Shown here: in pieces, positions 15,925 through 28,011 of the stretch | Layout: every line of letters begins with the position of its first letter | Numbering within the stretch: position 1 is the stretch's first letter | NCBI GenBank assembly: GCA_030697165.1 | Contig: JAUYQQ010000022.1 | Coordinates: 1-64,000 of the forward strand | Length of the DNA stretch: 64,000 bases | Direction of reading: 5' to 3' | From: Acidobacteriota bacterium | Lineage (GTDB): Bacteria > Acidobacteriota > Vicinamibacteria > Vicinamibacterales > UBA2999 | The notes under the pieces: generated by a model | The model's input: only the letters and a program-made list of their open reading frames with translations | Database searches by the model: none | What the model was told of the DNA's origin: nothing | Program-made: the position numbers and the translations under genes

Positions 15925-17069
15925 ACATGATCTACCTCGACCACCACGCGACGACCCCCGTGGATGCGCGTGTGCTCGAGGCCATGCTGCCGTTCTTCTC
16001 CGAGAAGTTCGGGAACGCAGCCAGCAGGCAGCACGCGTTCGGTTGGGCTGCGAGCGATGCGGTTGAGCGGGCCCGCAAGCAAGTGGCCGCGCTCGTCGGC
16101 GCGGGCGGCAAGGACGTGATCTTCACGAGTGGTGCGACCGAGGCGAACAACCTCGCCATCAAGGGCGCAGCGAAGGCACGGCGAGAACGCAACCACCTGG
16201 TGACGGTGGCCACCGAGCACAAGGCGGTGCTCGACCCCATGGCGCGGCTCGCGCACGAGGGCTGGACGGTCACGGTGCTGCCGGTCAACGGCGCCGGCCT
16301 GATCGACCTGGGCGAGCTTGAAGCCGCGATCACCGAGCGCACCGCGCTCGTCAGCGTGATGGCGGCGAACAACGAGATCGGCGTACTGCAGCCGATCAAG
16401 GACGCGGCGGCGCTGGCCCACGCGAAAGGCGCGTGGTTCCACACCGACGCGGTGCAGGCGGTGGGGAAGGTGCCGTTCGACGTCGAGGCGCTCGATGTCG
16501 ACTTCGCCTCGATCACGGCGCACAAGGTGTACGGCCCAAAGGGCGTCGGCGCCTTGTATGTGCGGAGGAAGGGTCGGACCGTCGCGGCGATTGCCGAGAT
16601 CGATGGCGGCGGCCACGAGCGCGGCTTGCGGTCGGGCACGTTGAACGTGCCGGGGATTGTCGGCTTCGGGCAGGCGGCGGAGATTGCCCGCGCCGAAATG
16701 AAGGAAGAGGCCGGGCGCACCGCGGCGCTTGGCGAGCGGTTGTTGAAGGCGCTCTACGCGACGACCGACGGGATGACGGTGAACGGCTCGCTCGATGCGC
16801 GGCTGCCCGGCAACCTCAACGTGAGCTTCGATGGAGTTGACGGGGAAGCGTTGCTGGTGAGCCTCGACGACATCGCGGTGTCGTCGGGTGCCGCGTGCAC
16901 CGCCGCCGAACCGTCTCACGTGCTCGTTGCGCTCGGGTTGTCGAAGGACCGGGCACTGGCCTCGCTGCGATTCGGCATCGGGCGAGGCACCACGGCCGAA
17001 GACGTCGATTACGCGGCCGCCAAGGTGGCGGACGTCGTGACGCGGCTGCGCGCCATGTCGCCGGTGTAA
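15921..17069 (+). CDS. iscS: cysteine desulfurase, IscS/NifS type
   Basis: This 382-aa PLP enzyme removes sulfur from cysteine for Fe-S and other sulfur uses. It shows the group I signature [11 protein letters not shown] at the start, the [13 protein letters not shown] cofactor region, [10 protein letters not shown], the PLP Lys202 ([11 protein letters not shown]) and the persulfide-carrying Cys326 in a flexible loop ([15 protein letters not shown]). A separate SufS lies later in the same operon, so the operon carries two desulfurases. The third gene downstream is an altered IscU-like scaffold. Confidence 0.93.
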   Translation: MNMIYLDHHATTPVDARVLEAMLPFFSEKFGNAASRQHAFGWAASDAVERARKQVAALVGAGGKDVIFTSGATEANNLAIKGAAKARRERNHLVTVATEHKAVLDPMARLAHEGWTVTVLPVNGAGLIDLGELEAAITERTALVSVMAANNEIGVLQPIKDAAALAHAKGAWFHTDAVQAVGKVPFDVEALDVDFASITAHKVYGPKGVGALYVRRKGRTVAAIAEIDGGGHERGLRSGTLNVPGIVGFGQAAEIARAEMKEEAGRTAALGERLLKALYATTDGMTVNGSLDARLPGNLNVSFDGVDGEALLVSLDDIAVSSGAACTAAEPSHVLVALGLSKDRALASLRFGIGRGTTAEDVDYAAAKVADVVTRLRAMSPV

Positions 17070-17072
17070 GAC

Positions 17073-17438
17073 GTGCGCTACTCGGACGAGGTGCTCAAGC
17101 GCGTCCGCGAGCCGCAACGGGTGGGGGCGCTGCCCGCCGGGGCCGACGTCGGCTCGGGCGTGTTGGGAACGTTTGAGGAAGGCACGGTTACGCGGATCGA
17201 TGTTCGCGTGAACGGGGATCGCGTCGTGGAAGCGCGGTTCAAGGTGTTTGGCTGCAGTGCGGCCATTGCGAGCGCCAGCCTGGTGGCCGAGTGGCTGGAA
17301 GGCGCGGCGGTAGACGAGGCGAAGGCACTGACAGCCGAGCGCGTCGTCGAGGCGCTCGGCCTGGCCCCGGAGCGAGAGTACGTCGGGCGCATGGCGGTTG
17401 ACGCCGCGCACCAGGCATTGGCGAAGGTAGAGAGATGA
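17073..17438 (+). CDS. IscU/NifU-N-like protein with only one scaffold cysteine
   Basis: This 121-aa protein follows IscU along its length: VTRIDVRVNGDRVVEARFKV, FGCSAAIASASLVAEWLEG and DEAKALTAERVVEALGL. IscU ligates Fe-S clusters with three cysteines, an Asp and a His. Here only Cys61 remains. The first Cys region reads PAGADVGSG, keeping the Asp but with no Cys, and the third reads YVGRMAVDAA in place of HCSxLAxDA. It is the only Cys in the protein. The start is GTG at 17073. It could be an accessory or sulfur-relay partner of IscS rather than a scaffold. The stop overlaps iscA. Confidence 0.82.
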   Translation: MRYSDEVLKRVREPQRVGALPAGADVGSGVLGTFEEGTVTRIDVRVNGDRVVEARFKVFGCSAAIASASLVAEWLEGAAVDEAKALTAERVVEALGLAPEREYVGRMAVDAAHQALAKVER

Positions 17439-17764
17439 TCGAAATTACTGAAAGCGCATCGCGCGTCATCAACAAGCAGCTGACGAAGAACCAGCACCCG
17501 GGCGGCGGGTTGCGGATTGCCATCAAGGCCGGCGGCTGTTCGGGCTTCAGCTACCAGTTTGCCTGGGACGCCTCGGCCCGCGACAGCGACGTCGTGTTCG
17601 AGGGCGCCGGTGGCGCGAAGGTGTTTGTCGATCCGCGCAGCCTGAAGCTGCTCGACGGCACGGTGCTCGATTTCGACGAGCACAACATGATGGCGACGAC
17701 GTTCACCTTGAAGAACCCGCATGCGACCAGCACCTGCGGCTGCGGCACGTCGTTCTCTGCTTGA
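17435..17764 (+). CDS. iscA: A-type Fe-S carrier (IscA/SufA/HesB)
   Basis: This 109-aa protein has the three conserved cysteines of A-type carriers: one in [10 protein letters not shown] and two in the C-terminal STCGCGTSF. It delivers clusters to apoproteins. The start overlaps the previous stop (ATGA). About 50 bp of repetitive GGGAGTCGG sequence separates it from sufB. Confidence 0.94.
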   Translation: MIEITESASRVINKQLTKNQHPGGGLRIAIKAGGCSGFSYQFAWDASARDSDVVFEGAGGAKVFVDPRSLKLLDGTVLDFDEHNMMATTFTLKNPHATSTCGCGTSFSA

Positions 17765-17768
17765 CCGG

Positions 17769-17803
17769 TTCCGGGAGTCGGGAGTCGGGAACCGGGAGTC
17801 GGA
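17769..17803. repeat. short GGGAGTCGG tandem repeat
   Basis: Three imperfect units of CGGGAGTCGGGA fill the gap between iscA and sufB. The repeat is followed by seven A residues (17804-17810) and the ATG at 17814, so sufB lacks an obvious Shine-Dalgarno unless the GGAG of the last unit serves. Confidence 0.75.
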
Positions 17804-17813
17804 AAAAAACACA

Positions 17814-19259
<1,446 letters not shown>

Positions 19260-19262
19260 ATC

Positions 19263-20017
<755 letters not shown>

Positions 20018-20018
<1 letters not shown>

Positions 20019-21283
20019 TGGAAGCTCTCGTGCAAGCCGCGCCGGCGTGGGTCAAGGAACGCCGCGAGGCGGCGGCGACGCATTTTGCCGCGGTCGGCTA
20101 TCCGACGACCCGACTCGAGGATTGGCGCTTCACCAACGTGTCGCCGATCGCCGAGGCCAACTGGCCCCTGGCGCAGGGCGCGTTCGCGCAGGCGGCGGAG
20201 CTGGTGTCATCCGTCAACGTTCCGGGCGCCGTGCGCCTGGCCATCGTCAATGGCCAGTTTGCGGCGGGCCTGTCGGACTTGAGCGCGTTACCCAAGGGCC
20301 TGCGCATTGCCAGCCTGCGCGACGGCGCGCGCGATGCGACGGACGGGATCGAGACGCACCTCGGCAAGGTGTTCAGCATCGCCGCGCATCCGTTTGCGGC
20401 GCTGAACACGTCGTTCCTGGATGACGGCGTCGCGATCATGGTGACCAAGGGGGCGGTCGTCGAGACGCCCATTCATATCGTGATCGTCACCGGCGGCGAC
20501 CAGCCGGTGGTGGCGCATCCGCGCGTCCTGATCGTGGCCGGCGAAAACAGCCAGGTCCGCGTGGCGCAGTCCTTCATTGGCGCCGCGGGTGCGACGTACT
20601 TCAACAACGCGGTGGCGGAGGTCGTGGTCGGCCAGGGCGCGCGGGTCGAGCTCTACACCGATCAGCGCGAGTCGGACCAGGCCTTTCACCTCGCCAACAT
20701 CCAGGCGCATGTCGAAGCCAGGGGCGTGTTCGAGTCGCACGCCTTCTCGACCGGCGCCCGCATCATGCGCCACGACATCGGCATCGGCCTCAAGGGCGAA
20801 GGCGCCGACTGCACCATGAACGGCGTCTACCTCGCCGACGGCGAGCGGCTCATGGACACCCACACCTCGCTCGATCACGCCATGCCGCACTGCACCAGCC
20901 ACGAAATCTACAAGGGGATCCTGGCCGGCAAGTCGAAGGCGGTGTTCAACGGCCGCATCATCGTGCAGCTCGACGCGCAGAAGACCGACGCCAAGCAGAC
21001 CAACCGCGCGCTGCTGCTGTCGGACGATGCGACCATCAACTCGAATCCGCAGCTCGAGATCTTTGCGGACGATGTGAAGTGCACGCATGGGGCAGCGGTG
21101 GGGCAGTTGGACGAAGAGGCCTTGTTCTATCTGCAGGCCCGCGGGTTGAACCGCGAAGAAGCCCGCGAGATGCTGCTGCACGCGTTTGCCGGCGAGGTCA
21201 TTCAGGGCCTGAAGATCCCGGCCTTGCGCGAGCAGATCGAGAGCAACTTCTTTGCGCGCCTTCGCAAGGACACGGCCCGCTGA
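20018..21283 (+). CDS. sufD: Fe-S assembly protein SufD
   Basis: This 421-aa protein is the SufB paralogue of the SufBCD scaffold. It has a helical N-terminus (EDWRFTNVSP), the beta-helix core, and a C-terminal block CTHGAAVGQLDEEALFYLQA that contains the conserved His used with SufB for cluster assembly. It overlaps sufS by one base (TGATG). Confidence 0.95.
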
Positions 21284-22527
21284 TGGCCACGCTCACCAGG
21301 GCCGCCGTGCCGTTCGACGTCGATCAGGTGCGGGCCGACTTCCCGATCCTGTCCGAGCGGGTGCATGGCAAGCCGCTGGTCTATCTCGACAGCGCCAACA
21401 CCAGCCAGAAGCCTGAAGCCGTGCTGAAGGCGATGGACGATTACTATCGCCACGCCAACGCCAACATCCATCGCGCGACCCACTTGTTGAGCGAGCGCGC
21501 GACGGCCCTCTACGAGGGCGCCCGGGCCAAGACGGCGACGTTCGTGAACGCGCCCGACCCGCGGACGATCGTGTTCACCAAGGGCACGACCGACGGCATC
21601 AACCTGGTGGCCCAGGCCTACGGCCGGTCGATGCTGAAGCCCGGTGACGAAATCCTGCTGTCGTGGCTCGAGCACCACTCGAACATCGTCCCATGGCAGA
21701 TGGTGGCGGAACAGACCGGCGCGGTGATCAAGGTCGTGCCGATCAACGAAGCCGGCGAGCTCGAGCAGGAGGCTTACGCGGCGCTGTTGTCGGCGCGCAC
21801 GAAGATCGTCGCGGTCGGGCATGTCTCGAACGCGCTCGGCACCATCAACCCGATCAAGGCCATGATCGAACAGGCGCACGCCGTCGGCGCCGTCGTCCTG
21901 GTGGATGGCGCGCAGGCGGCGCCGCACCTGGTGATCGACGTGCAGGCGCTTGATTGCGATTTCTACGTGCTGTCGAGCCACAAGATGTTCGGACCGACCG
22001 GCACCGGCGTGCTGTACGGGCGCGCGGCGTTGCTCGAGGCGATGCCGCCCTACCAGGGCGGCGGCGACATGATCGCGTCGGTCACGTTCGAGAAGACCCT
22101 CTTTAACCAGGTGCCGTACAAGTTCGAGGCCGGCACGCCCAACATGGCGGGTGTCGTCGGGTTGGGCGCGGCCATCGAGTACCTGGCGGGCATCGACCGC
22201 GAGGCCGCGCTGGCCCACGAAGATGCCGTGCTCGCCTACGCCACCGCGCAGGTGAAGCAGATGCCCGGCGCCCGCGTGATTGGCGAGGCCCGCCACAAGA
22301 CCGGCGTCCTGTCGTTCATGCTCGAGGGCGTGCATCCGCACGACGCGGGCACTATTCTCGATCAGCAGGGTGTCGCGGTGCGCACCGGCCAGCACTGCGC
22401 GCAGCCGGTGATGGATCGCTTCTGTATTCCCGCGACCATCCGCGCGTCGCTGGGCATTTACAACACGCGCGAGGACATCGACGCCCTCGTGCGAGGCCTG
22501 CATAAGGTGCGGGAGCTGTTCGTATGA
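21283..22527 (+). CDS. sufS: cysteine desulfurase SufS
   Basis: This 414-aa group II desulfurase starts at ATG 21283, overlapping the sufD stop. Motifs are RADFPILSERVHGKPLVYLD, NANIHRATHLLSERAT, LEHHSNIVPWQ, the PLP lysine in LSSHKMFGPTGTG and the catalytic Cys in VRTGQHCAQP. It passes persulfide sulfur to SufU encoded next. A longer frame upstream is inside sufD and not real. Confidence 0.96.
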   Translation: MATLTRAAVPFDVDQVRADFPILSERVHGKPLVYLDSANTSQKPEAVLKAMDDYYRHANANIHRATHLLSERATALYEGARAKTATFVNAPDPRTIVFTKGTTDGINLVAQAYGRSMLKPGDEILLSWLEHHSNIVPWQMVAEQTGAVIKVVPINEAGELEQEAYAALLSARTKIVAVGHVSNALGTINPIKAMIEQAHAVGAVVLVDGAQAAPHLVIDVQALDCDFYVLSSHKMFGPTGTGVLYGRAALLEAMPPYQGGGDMIASVTFEKTLFNQVPYKFEAGTPNMAGVVGLGAAIEYLAGIDREAALAHEDAVLAYATAQVKQMPGARVIGEARHKTGVLSFMLEGVHPHDAGTILDQQGVAVRTGQHCAQPVMDRFCIPATIRASLGIYNTREDIDALVRGLHKVRELFV

Positions 22528-22970
22528 GCGAGCTCGCCGACCTCTACCAGGAAGTCATCCTCGACCACAACCGGCGCCCGCACAACTTCCGGGTGATCGA
22601 GGGGGCGACCAAGCAGGAAGGCTACAACCCGCTCTGTGGCGATCGCCTCACGCTGTACGTGGCGATGGAGGGCGGCGTGATCAAGGACGTTGCGTTCCAG
22701 GGCTCGGGCTGCGCCATCTCCAAGGCCTCGGCCTCGCTGATGACCGACGCCCTCAAGGGCAAGACCGCGGATGAAGCGCGGGCGTTGTTCGACCAGTTCC
22801 ACGCCATGATCACGTCGGACCATGACGGCCCGACGGCGGATCTGGGCAAGCTGTCGGTGCTCGCGGGCGTGCGCGAGTTTCCGACGCGCATCAAGTGCGC
22901 CAGCCTCGCCTGGCACACCATGAAGGCGGCGGTCGCGCATGAGAGCGACGCGCCGGTATCCACCGAATGA
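22524..22970 (+). CDS. sufU: SufU sulfur-transfer protein
   Basis: This 148-aa zinc-binding partner of SufS has the three family cysteines and Asp: NPLCGD, GSGCAISKAS and RIKCASLAW. The insert between the second and third regions distinguishes SufU from IscU. It accepts sulfur from SufS for the SufBCD scaffold. It overlaps sufS by 4 nt (ATGA). The presence of an intact SufU alongside the degenerate IscU-like protein at 17073 suggests this is the working partner. Confidence 0.95.
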   Translation: MSELADLYQEVILDHNRRPHNFRVIEGATKQEGYNPLCGDRLTLYVAMEGGVIKDVAFQGSGCAISKASASLMTDALKGKTADEARALFDQFHAMITSDHDGPTADLGKLSVLAGVREFPTRIKCASLAWHTMKAAVAHESDAPVSTE

Positions 22971-23371
22971 ATTTGCCAGTCATGACCACCGGCGGCCTGC
23001 CCGAAGACAGCGCCGCCAACGAAGTCAGCCAAGCAACCGGCGACATCACGCCGGATCCGGTGAAGATGGACACCATCGCCCCGAAGGTGGTCGAGGCGCT
23101 CAAGACCGTCTTCGACCCGGAGATCCCCGTCAACATCTATGAGATGGGGCTAATTTACGACGTCATCATCGACGCCGCCGGACTGGTTGGCGTCAAGATG
23201 ACGTTGACCGCGCCGGCCTGCCCGGCCGCGCAGTCCCTGCCGATCGAAGTGCGCGACAAGGCGCGTTCGGTCGAGGGCGTCACCGATGCCAAGGTCGAGG
23301 TGGTGTGGGATCCTCCCTGGACCAAGGACCGCATGTCGGATGCGGCCAAGCTCCAGCTCGGGATGCTCTAG
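22967..23371 (+). CDS. sufT: SufT-like MIP18 (DUF59) Fe-S maturation protein
   Basis: This 134-aa protein has a 40-residue variable N-terminus and a DUF59 domain: DPEIPVNIYEMGLIYDV, TLTAPACPAA with the conserved Cys, and VVWDPPWTKDRMS. Members assist late Fe-S delivery. It is the last gene of the operon and overlaps sufU (ATGA). A second in-frame ATG at 22982 is possible. Confidence 0.93.
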   Translation: MNLPVMTTGGLPEDSAANEVSQATGDITPDPVKMDTIAPKVVEALKTVFDPEIPVNIYEMGLIYDVIIDAAGLVGVKMTLTAPACPAAQSLPIEVRDKARSVEGVTDAKVEVVWDPPWTKDRMSDAAKLQLGML

Positions 23372-23396
23372 CTGGGGTTCGCGCGACACGCCGATT

Positions 23397-23777
23397 TCAC
23401 CTGGCCTTGTGAGACGACTCCACCAGGACCAGGCCGGCGCCGAGCCCTGCCGGGAGCCGGTCGCCCAACCCGCTCAGGTTGAAGCCTTCGCGAATCTTCC
23501 CTTTCACCACGACCCGCGCGCCGTCGCGCGGGACGCCCTTGTCGGAGACCACCCAGAGCTGCCCGGAACCGTCCCTGAGGCGATACGCGCCTCGGGAGCC
23601 GACCGAGAAGCTGTCGGTGACTTCGCCCGACACGTTGACCTCCTGGTCGCGATAGCGGCCGGGATCGCTGAGGACCTTGTTGATGGTGACCGACGCGCAC
23701 GCCGCCGTCGCGAGGGCCGCCAGCAGCGCGAGCGTGCCGAGCGCCAGGATTCGTGGTCGATGGCTGGTGATGCTCAT
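23397..23777 (-). CDS. OB-fold lipoprotein, unknown function
   Basis: This 126-aa protein has a lipoprotein signal (LALGTLALLAALATAAC, lipobox LATAAC). A small beta-rich domain follows, resembling the tOB/CcmE-type OB fold: SDPGRYRDQEVNVSGEVTDS, YRLRDGSGQLWVVSDKGVP and VVVKGKIREGFNL. These domains are found in exported proteins of unclear role. It converges on sufT. I chose the ATG at 23777 because it begins the signal peptide. Confidence 0.8.
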   Translation of the reverse strand: MSITSHRPRILALGTLALLAALATAACASVTINKVLSDPGRYRDQEVNVSGEVTDSFSVGSRGAYRLRDGSGQLWVVSDKGVPRDGARVVVKGKIREGFNLSGLGDRLPAGLGAGLVLVESSHKAR

Positions 23778-23875
23778 AAGTAAAGCTTCGCGCGTCGGGC
23801 CGGGTTGAATCTGTGCCGGATTGCACAGCACCACGGACCAAGCCCCAAGCCCCGTTCCGGCGTCATAATGGGCAT

Positions 23876-24352
23876 ATGCGGGTATTCGCGCTGACCGCTC
23901 TACTTCTCGGCCTGGCGGCGCCCGCGTGGGCGCAAGAGCCACCGGCCGAGGCGCCCGTGGACCCCAACCGGTTCGGCGTGTCCCTCGAGCGCATCCAGAA
24001 GGGGCTGTTTCTCACCGAGTCGCGCGAGAAGGATCAGCAGGCCGGAACGGCCTTCCGGCTCGAGTACCAGGTCCAGGTGTACGGCATGGCCCCGAAGATC
24101 GAAGTGCTCAAGGGCGTGGATCTGTTCAACGGCCCTGTGCCCGGTTCGGCCCCCTCGCACCGGCAGTTCATCGAGCATGTCACGCCGCAGATCTACCGCA
24201 CGCCCGGCCTGCCGCTGTCGGCTGGCATCTTCTGGCTCGCGAACCAATTCTGGGAGTCGAGCAAGAAGTCGCGCTGCGAGGAGGAGATCGCCAACTATCG
24301 CGCCCTGCTCATGGAGGGCGTGAACGTCGCGGCTCCCCGCTGCACGCAGTAG
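23876..24352 (+). CDS. exported hypothetical protein
   Basis: This 158-aa protein has a signal peptide (MRVFALTALLLGLAAPAWA, cleaved before QEPPAEAP). The mature part has no recognised domain. It includes FGVSLERIQKGLFLTES, a segment LEYQVQVYGMAPKIEVLKG and two C-terminal cysteines (SRCEEE and APRCTQ) that may form a disulfide. It is divergent from the OB-fold lipoprotein gene and converges on the amidohydrolase gene with a 3-bp gap. Confidence 0.75.
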   Translation: MRVFALTALLLGLAAPAWAQEPPAEAPVDPNRFGVSLERIQKGLFLTESREKDQQAGTAFRLEYQVQVYGMAPKIEVLKGVDLFNGPVPGSAPSHRQFIEHVTPQIYRTPGLPLSAGIFWLANQFWESSKKSRCEEEIANYRALLMEGVNVAAPRCTQ

Positions 24353-24355
24353 CCG

Positions 24356-25771
24356 TCAGCGAATCCCGACCAGGCCCTTTACCGACTGGACGAGCGCCGG
24401 CGCGTCGTAGCCGGCGCCGTCCTTGAAGACCAGCGTCATCTGCCGGATGTCGCCGGGCGTGGTAATCGGGTTGCCGCGAATCACCGCCAGGTCGGCGATC
24501 TTGCCAGCCGTAATCGAGCCCAGGTCCTTGTCCACGCCGAGCATGCGCGCGCCGTTCAGCGTCATGATCCGGATGGCTTCGACCGGCGTGAAGCCCGCCT
24601 CGATCAGCAACTCGTAGTTGCGCTGGTCGCCGAATCCCGGCAGCGCGCCGCCGACGCCGGTGGGATCCACGCCCGAGCCCAGCAGCCCGCCCGCGCGCAC
24701 GAACATCACCTCGAACTGCTGCGCCCGCTTGAACAGCTCCGGCATGGTCGACTGGGCCGAGCGCGCCGAGAACTCCTTGCGCGCGGTGAGGTACTCCTCG
24801 CGCGCTTCCGGCGACAGCGCCTCGAGCACGCGATCCTCGAGCGGCGGCCGGTCGGGGAACGACAGCTCGTAGACGGCCAGCGTCGACGACATCGCCACGC
24901 CGTTCTTGATCATCTCGGCGATCGTCTGCTTCACCTCAGGGCCGTTCATGTCGACCTTGAGCAGGCTGTCGCGCATGTTGTCGTGACAGTGGTCCGGCTG
25001 CCGGTTGGGGACGTAGTCGCTGTTGGTGAAGAAGCCGTGCTCGAGATTGTCAATCCCGAGCGCCACCGCCTCGCGGAACGACACCGAGCAGAGATGGCCG
25101 GTAAACTTCAGCCCGCGCGCGTGCGCCGCGCGGACCGCCGACGCCAGGGCCTCGCGGCTGATGTCGGTGTAGGCCTTGAACCAGGTGACGCCCTCATCGG
25201 CCCAGTAGTTGACGATGCGGCGCGCCTGTTCGGAGGTGCCGACCTGCGCCATGGTCGAGGCGCCGCCCGGCCCGGTGAGGTAGGGGCCGGTCAGGTGCAG
25301 GCGCGGCCCCGGGATCTCGCCGCGGTCGATGCCGCGCTTCATGTTGATCTCGTGATACGGCGAGGTGCCGCCGGTGGTGCGCGCGGTGGTGATGCCCGAG
25401 CCGAGGTAGAGGCGCGGTGACGAGAACTGCAGCTGCACGCTGCGGCCGCGCGTCGTGTAGAAGGTGTGGTTGTGCATCCCGACCAGGCCGGGAATCACGG
25501 TGTGGCCGGCCAGGTCGAGCACCCGCGCACCGGCCGGAATCGGCGCGGCGGCCGCGGCGCTGACGCTACTGATGCGGCCGTCGCGAATCACGATGGTCTG
25601 GCCCTCGGCCGGCGGCGCGCCGGTGCCGTCGACCACGCGCACGTTGGTGAGCGCCACGACCGCCTCCGGCACGGTCACGTATTGCCGGACCGCCGGCGTT
25701 AGTTTCGAGGCCGGTTGGGCAGCCGTGGCCACGGGGCACAACAGGAGCAGGACGAGGAGCGATCGATTCAT
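24356..25771 (-). CDS. exported metal-dependent amidohydrolase
   Basis: This 471-aa protein has a signal peptide (LLVLLLLCPVATAAQ) and an imidazolonepropionase/prolidase-like amidohydrolase domain. The beta-sandwich part begins ALTNVRVVDGTG. The metal-site motif is VIPGLVGMHNHTF; a Lys in WFKAYTDIS and His residues in FTGHLCS and NLEHGFF are in place, and the catalytic Asp is in GSGVDPTG. The C-terminus TAGKIADLAVIRGNP is typical. The substrate is unknown. The ATG overlaps the stop of the upstream multicopper oxidase gene (ATGA), so the two are co-expressed. Confidence 0.92.
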   Translation of the reverse strand: MNRSLLVLLLLCPVATAAQPASKLTPAVRQYVTVPEAVVALTNVRVVDGTGAPPAEGQTIVIRDGRISSVSAAAAAPIPAGARVLDLAGHTVIPGLVGMHNHTFYTTRGRSVQLQFSSPRLYLGSGITTARTTGGTSPYHEINMKRGIDRGEIPGPRLHLTGPYLTGPGGASTMAQVGTSEQARRIVNYWADEGVTWFKAYTDISREALASAVRAAHARGLKFTGHLCSVSFREAVALGIDNLEHGFFTNSDYVPNRQPDHCHDNMRDSLLKVDMNGPEVKQTIAEMIKNGVAMSSTLAVYELSFPDRPPLEDRVLEALSPEAREEYLTARKEFSARSAQSTMPELFKRAQQFEVMFVRAGGLLGSGVDPTGVGGALPGFGDQRNYELLIEAGFTPVEAIRIMTLNGARMLGVDKDLGSITAGKIADLAVIRGNPITTPGDIRQMTLVFKDGAGYDAPALVQSVKGLVGIR

Positions 25772-27945
25772 GGTGTGACCTCGAAGACCATTCGCATGCC
25801 GGTCTCAATGTGCTCGGCGACGTGGCAGTGTAACATCCACTTTCCGGGATTGGTGACCTCCATCAACACCTCGGTGGTGAAGCCTGCCGGCAGCAGCACC
25901 GTGTCTTTCCAGACCAGGTGACTGTTGGCCACCCCGTTGGTGGACACCACCAGGAAGCGCTGGCCGTGGATGTGCATCGGGTGGTGCATGGCGTGCAGCG
26001 ACGCGCGATCGTTCACGAACCGCAGCTTGACCATGTCGCCGACCTTGAAGCGCCAGTGGATGTCCATGTTGGTGCGGCCGGTCGCCGTGTCGCGCAGCAG
26101 CCACTGCGCCTGCCGGCCCGACACCACCCAGTCCATTTCCGGCATGGTCCCGGTCCACTCCACCGGGTTGCGGTAGACCGACTCGAACGTCATCATCGGC
26201 CGCAGCGGAAACGGCAGGTCGCCGGCCTGCAGCGTGACCAGCAGCTCGTGATCCACCGGCCGCGCGAGGTGAGGCCGCATCACCGCCAGCTCCGCCGCCG
26301 CGGCGGCCGGCTCGCGCAGCGTTCCAAACGCGGCCGCCAGGTCGGGGGACGCGGGCGCGCTGCCGACTGAGACCACGCCGACCTCGATCCGCTCCTCGAA
26401 GAAGCGCGCCTGGATGTGATCGATGGCGCGGACACGATTCACCAGCGACACCGTGCCGGACTCATCGAAGCGCGCATCAACGATGAAGCGCTCGGCCGGG
26501 GCGATGGTGATGTTATCAACCCAGGTCTCGCGCGCGTAGCGGCCAAGATCGGAGGCGACCAGCTTCATGCGCACGCCGGAGCGGCCGGGCCGGCCGGGCC
26601 GCTCGAATGACAGGTTGAACACCCGCGTGCTCGACACGTTGGTGAGCAGCAGGCGGACCACTTCCCCCCGGCGCGCCGTGGCCTCCCAGCGCGGCTCACC
26701 GTTAACCATCAGGTAGTTGCCGAAGCGGCCCATGATCGCGTGCGTCGGCGACTCGCGGCCGTAGCCGACCGGCCGGTCGCCCGCGACCAGCAAGTCATCC
26801 AGCATCAGCGTCTCTTCGCGGTGCATCGGCCCGAAGAACCCGGGCTCGCGCGAGCGGACCAGCAGGTTGCCGTAGAGGCCGAGGTCCTGCAGCACGTCCT
26901 CGCGGTGATGCGGGTGATACCAGTAGAGGCCCGCGTCCGGAAACCGCACGGTGTACTCGAACCGGCCGCCCGGCGGCACCGGGTCCTGGGTGACGTGGGG
27001 CGCGCCGTCAAAGCGATTGTCGAGCCGCAGGCCGTGCCAGTGGATGGCGGTGGCGAAGTCGGTGTGGTTGATGAACGTGATCGTGACCGACGACTGTTCC
27101 GTGACGTCGAGCAGCGGCCCGGGATATTGGCCGTTGAACCCGAGCATGGTGAACGTGCGGCCGGCGACCTGGCGCCGCACCGGCGCGGCGGTCAGCGTGA
27201 GTCGATCGCCGTCCTGGAGCCGCATCACCTGCCGCGGCCGGGCGAGCGGCGTGTCGGCGGCGTCGGCCGGCAGGTACGACGACACGTCGGGCCGCAGCGT
27301 CATCATCGCGGGTGGCATCGACACGCCGGGATACATCGGCGGCGGCGTCCAGGCGCCGGGAGCCGGCATGGCGTGGCCGGCATGATCGGCCGCCGCGCCG
27401 CCGGCATCGATCATGCCGGCGAGCAGAAACGCGAGATCGTGCGGCTGCATCCGGACGCTGGCTGACGTGCCGCGCAGCACCAGCCGTCCCTCGCGAGTGG
27501 CGACGCCGGCGCGACGTTCCGCGGTGATCAGGATCAGGAACCGATCGAAGGGGATCCGTCCCAGCGTGACCTCGCCGTTGGCCACTTCGCCGAGCCGCAG
27601 CTCCGGGGTCATCTGCGGCGTGGTCGCCCACGCCACGTAGGTGGTGAAGTCGCCCAGGGACGAGGGCGGCGGCAGGCCGCGTAACGTCAGCCGCACGTCG
27701 TGCAGCGTCTCTCCCGCCGGCGACACCGCGATGCCAAACGGCGTCGGCGGCGGCACCAGCTGCGCCCGCCCGGTGCCCTGCTCGATCCCCATTCCCGGCA
27801 GCAGCTCAATACAGTAGAGATCCGGGTCGCCCGACGTCCGCGGATCCACCGACGCGCATGACACGGCCGGGGTGGCCGGCTGACCCGCCCCCAGTGTCGC
27901 CATGGCCAGGACGCCGACGATCGCCAGTCCCTTCACGACATGCAT
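25768..27945 (-). CDS. multicopper oxidase
   Basis: This protein is 725 aa from the ATG at 27945, which begins a signal peptide (HVVKGLAIVGVLAMATLGAG). A TTG 21 nt upstream is less likely. An N-terminal extension of about 250 residues with unclear function precedes the oxidase domains. Copper motifs are AIHWHGLRLDN, YWYHPHHREDV, HHPMHIHGQRF and the type 1 region MLHCHVAEHIETGM. The substrate (metal ion or phenolic) is not predictable. A copper-type TonB receptor is encoded at 35147, so copper supply may be relevant, although the genes are about 7 kb apart. Confidence 0.94.
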   Translation of the reverse strand: MHVVKGLAIVGVLAMATLGAGQPATPAVSCASVDPRTSGDPDLYCIELLPGMGIEQGTGRAQLVPPPTPFGIAVSPAGETLHDVRLTLRGLPPPSSLGDFTTYVAWATTPQMTPELRLGEVANGEVTLGRIPFDRFLILITAERRAGVATREGRLVLRGTSASVRMQPHDLAFLLAGMIDAGGAAADHAGHAMPAPGAWTPPPMYPGVSMPPAMMTLRPDVSSYLPADAADTPLARPRQVMRLQDGDRLTLTAAPVRRQVAGRTFTMLGFNGQYPGPLLDVTEQSSVTITFINHTDFATAIHWHGLRLDNRFDGAPHVTQDPVPPGGRFEYTVRFPDAGLYWYHPHHREDVLQDLGLYGNLLVRSREPGFFGPMHREETLMLDDLLVAGDRPVGYGRESPTHAIMGRFGNYLMVNGEPRWEATARRGEVVRLLLTNVSSTRVFNLSFERPGRPGRSGVRMKLVASDLGRYARETWVDNITIAPAERFIVDARFDESGTVSLVNRVRAIDHIQARFFEERIEVGVVSVGSAPASPDLAAAFGTLREPAAAAAELAVMRPHLARPVDHELLVTLQAGDLPFPLRPMMTFESVYRNPVEWTGTMPEMDWVVSGRQAQWLLRDTATGRTNMDIHWRFKVGDMVKLRFVNDRASLHAMHHPMHIHGQRFLVVSTNGVANSHLVWKDTVLLPAGFTTEVLMEVTNPGKWMLHCHVAEHIETGMRMVFEVTP

Positions 27946-28011
27946 CCTAGCTGAGCGTCTCCACAAGAATGCAAGTATCCGTCAACACCGCTCATCGTCC
28001 ACCGCGCTAAG

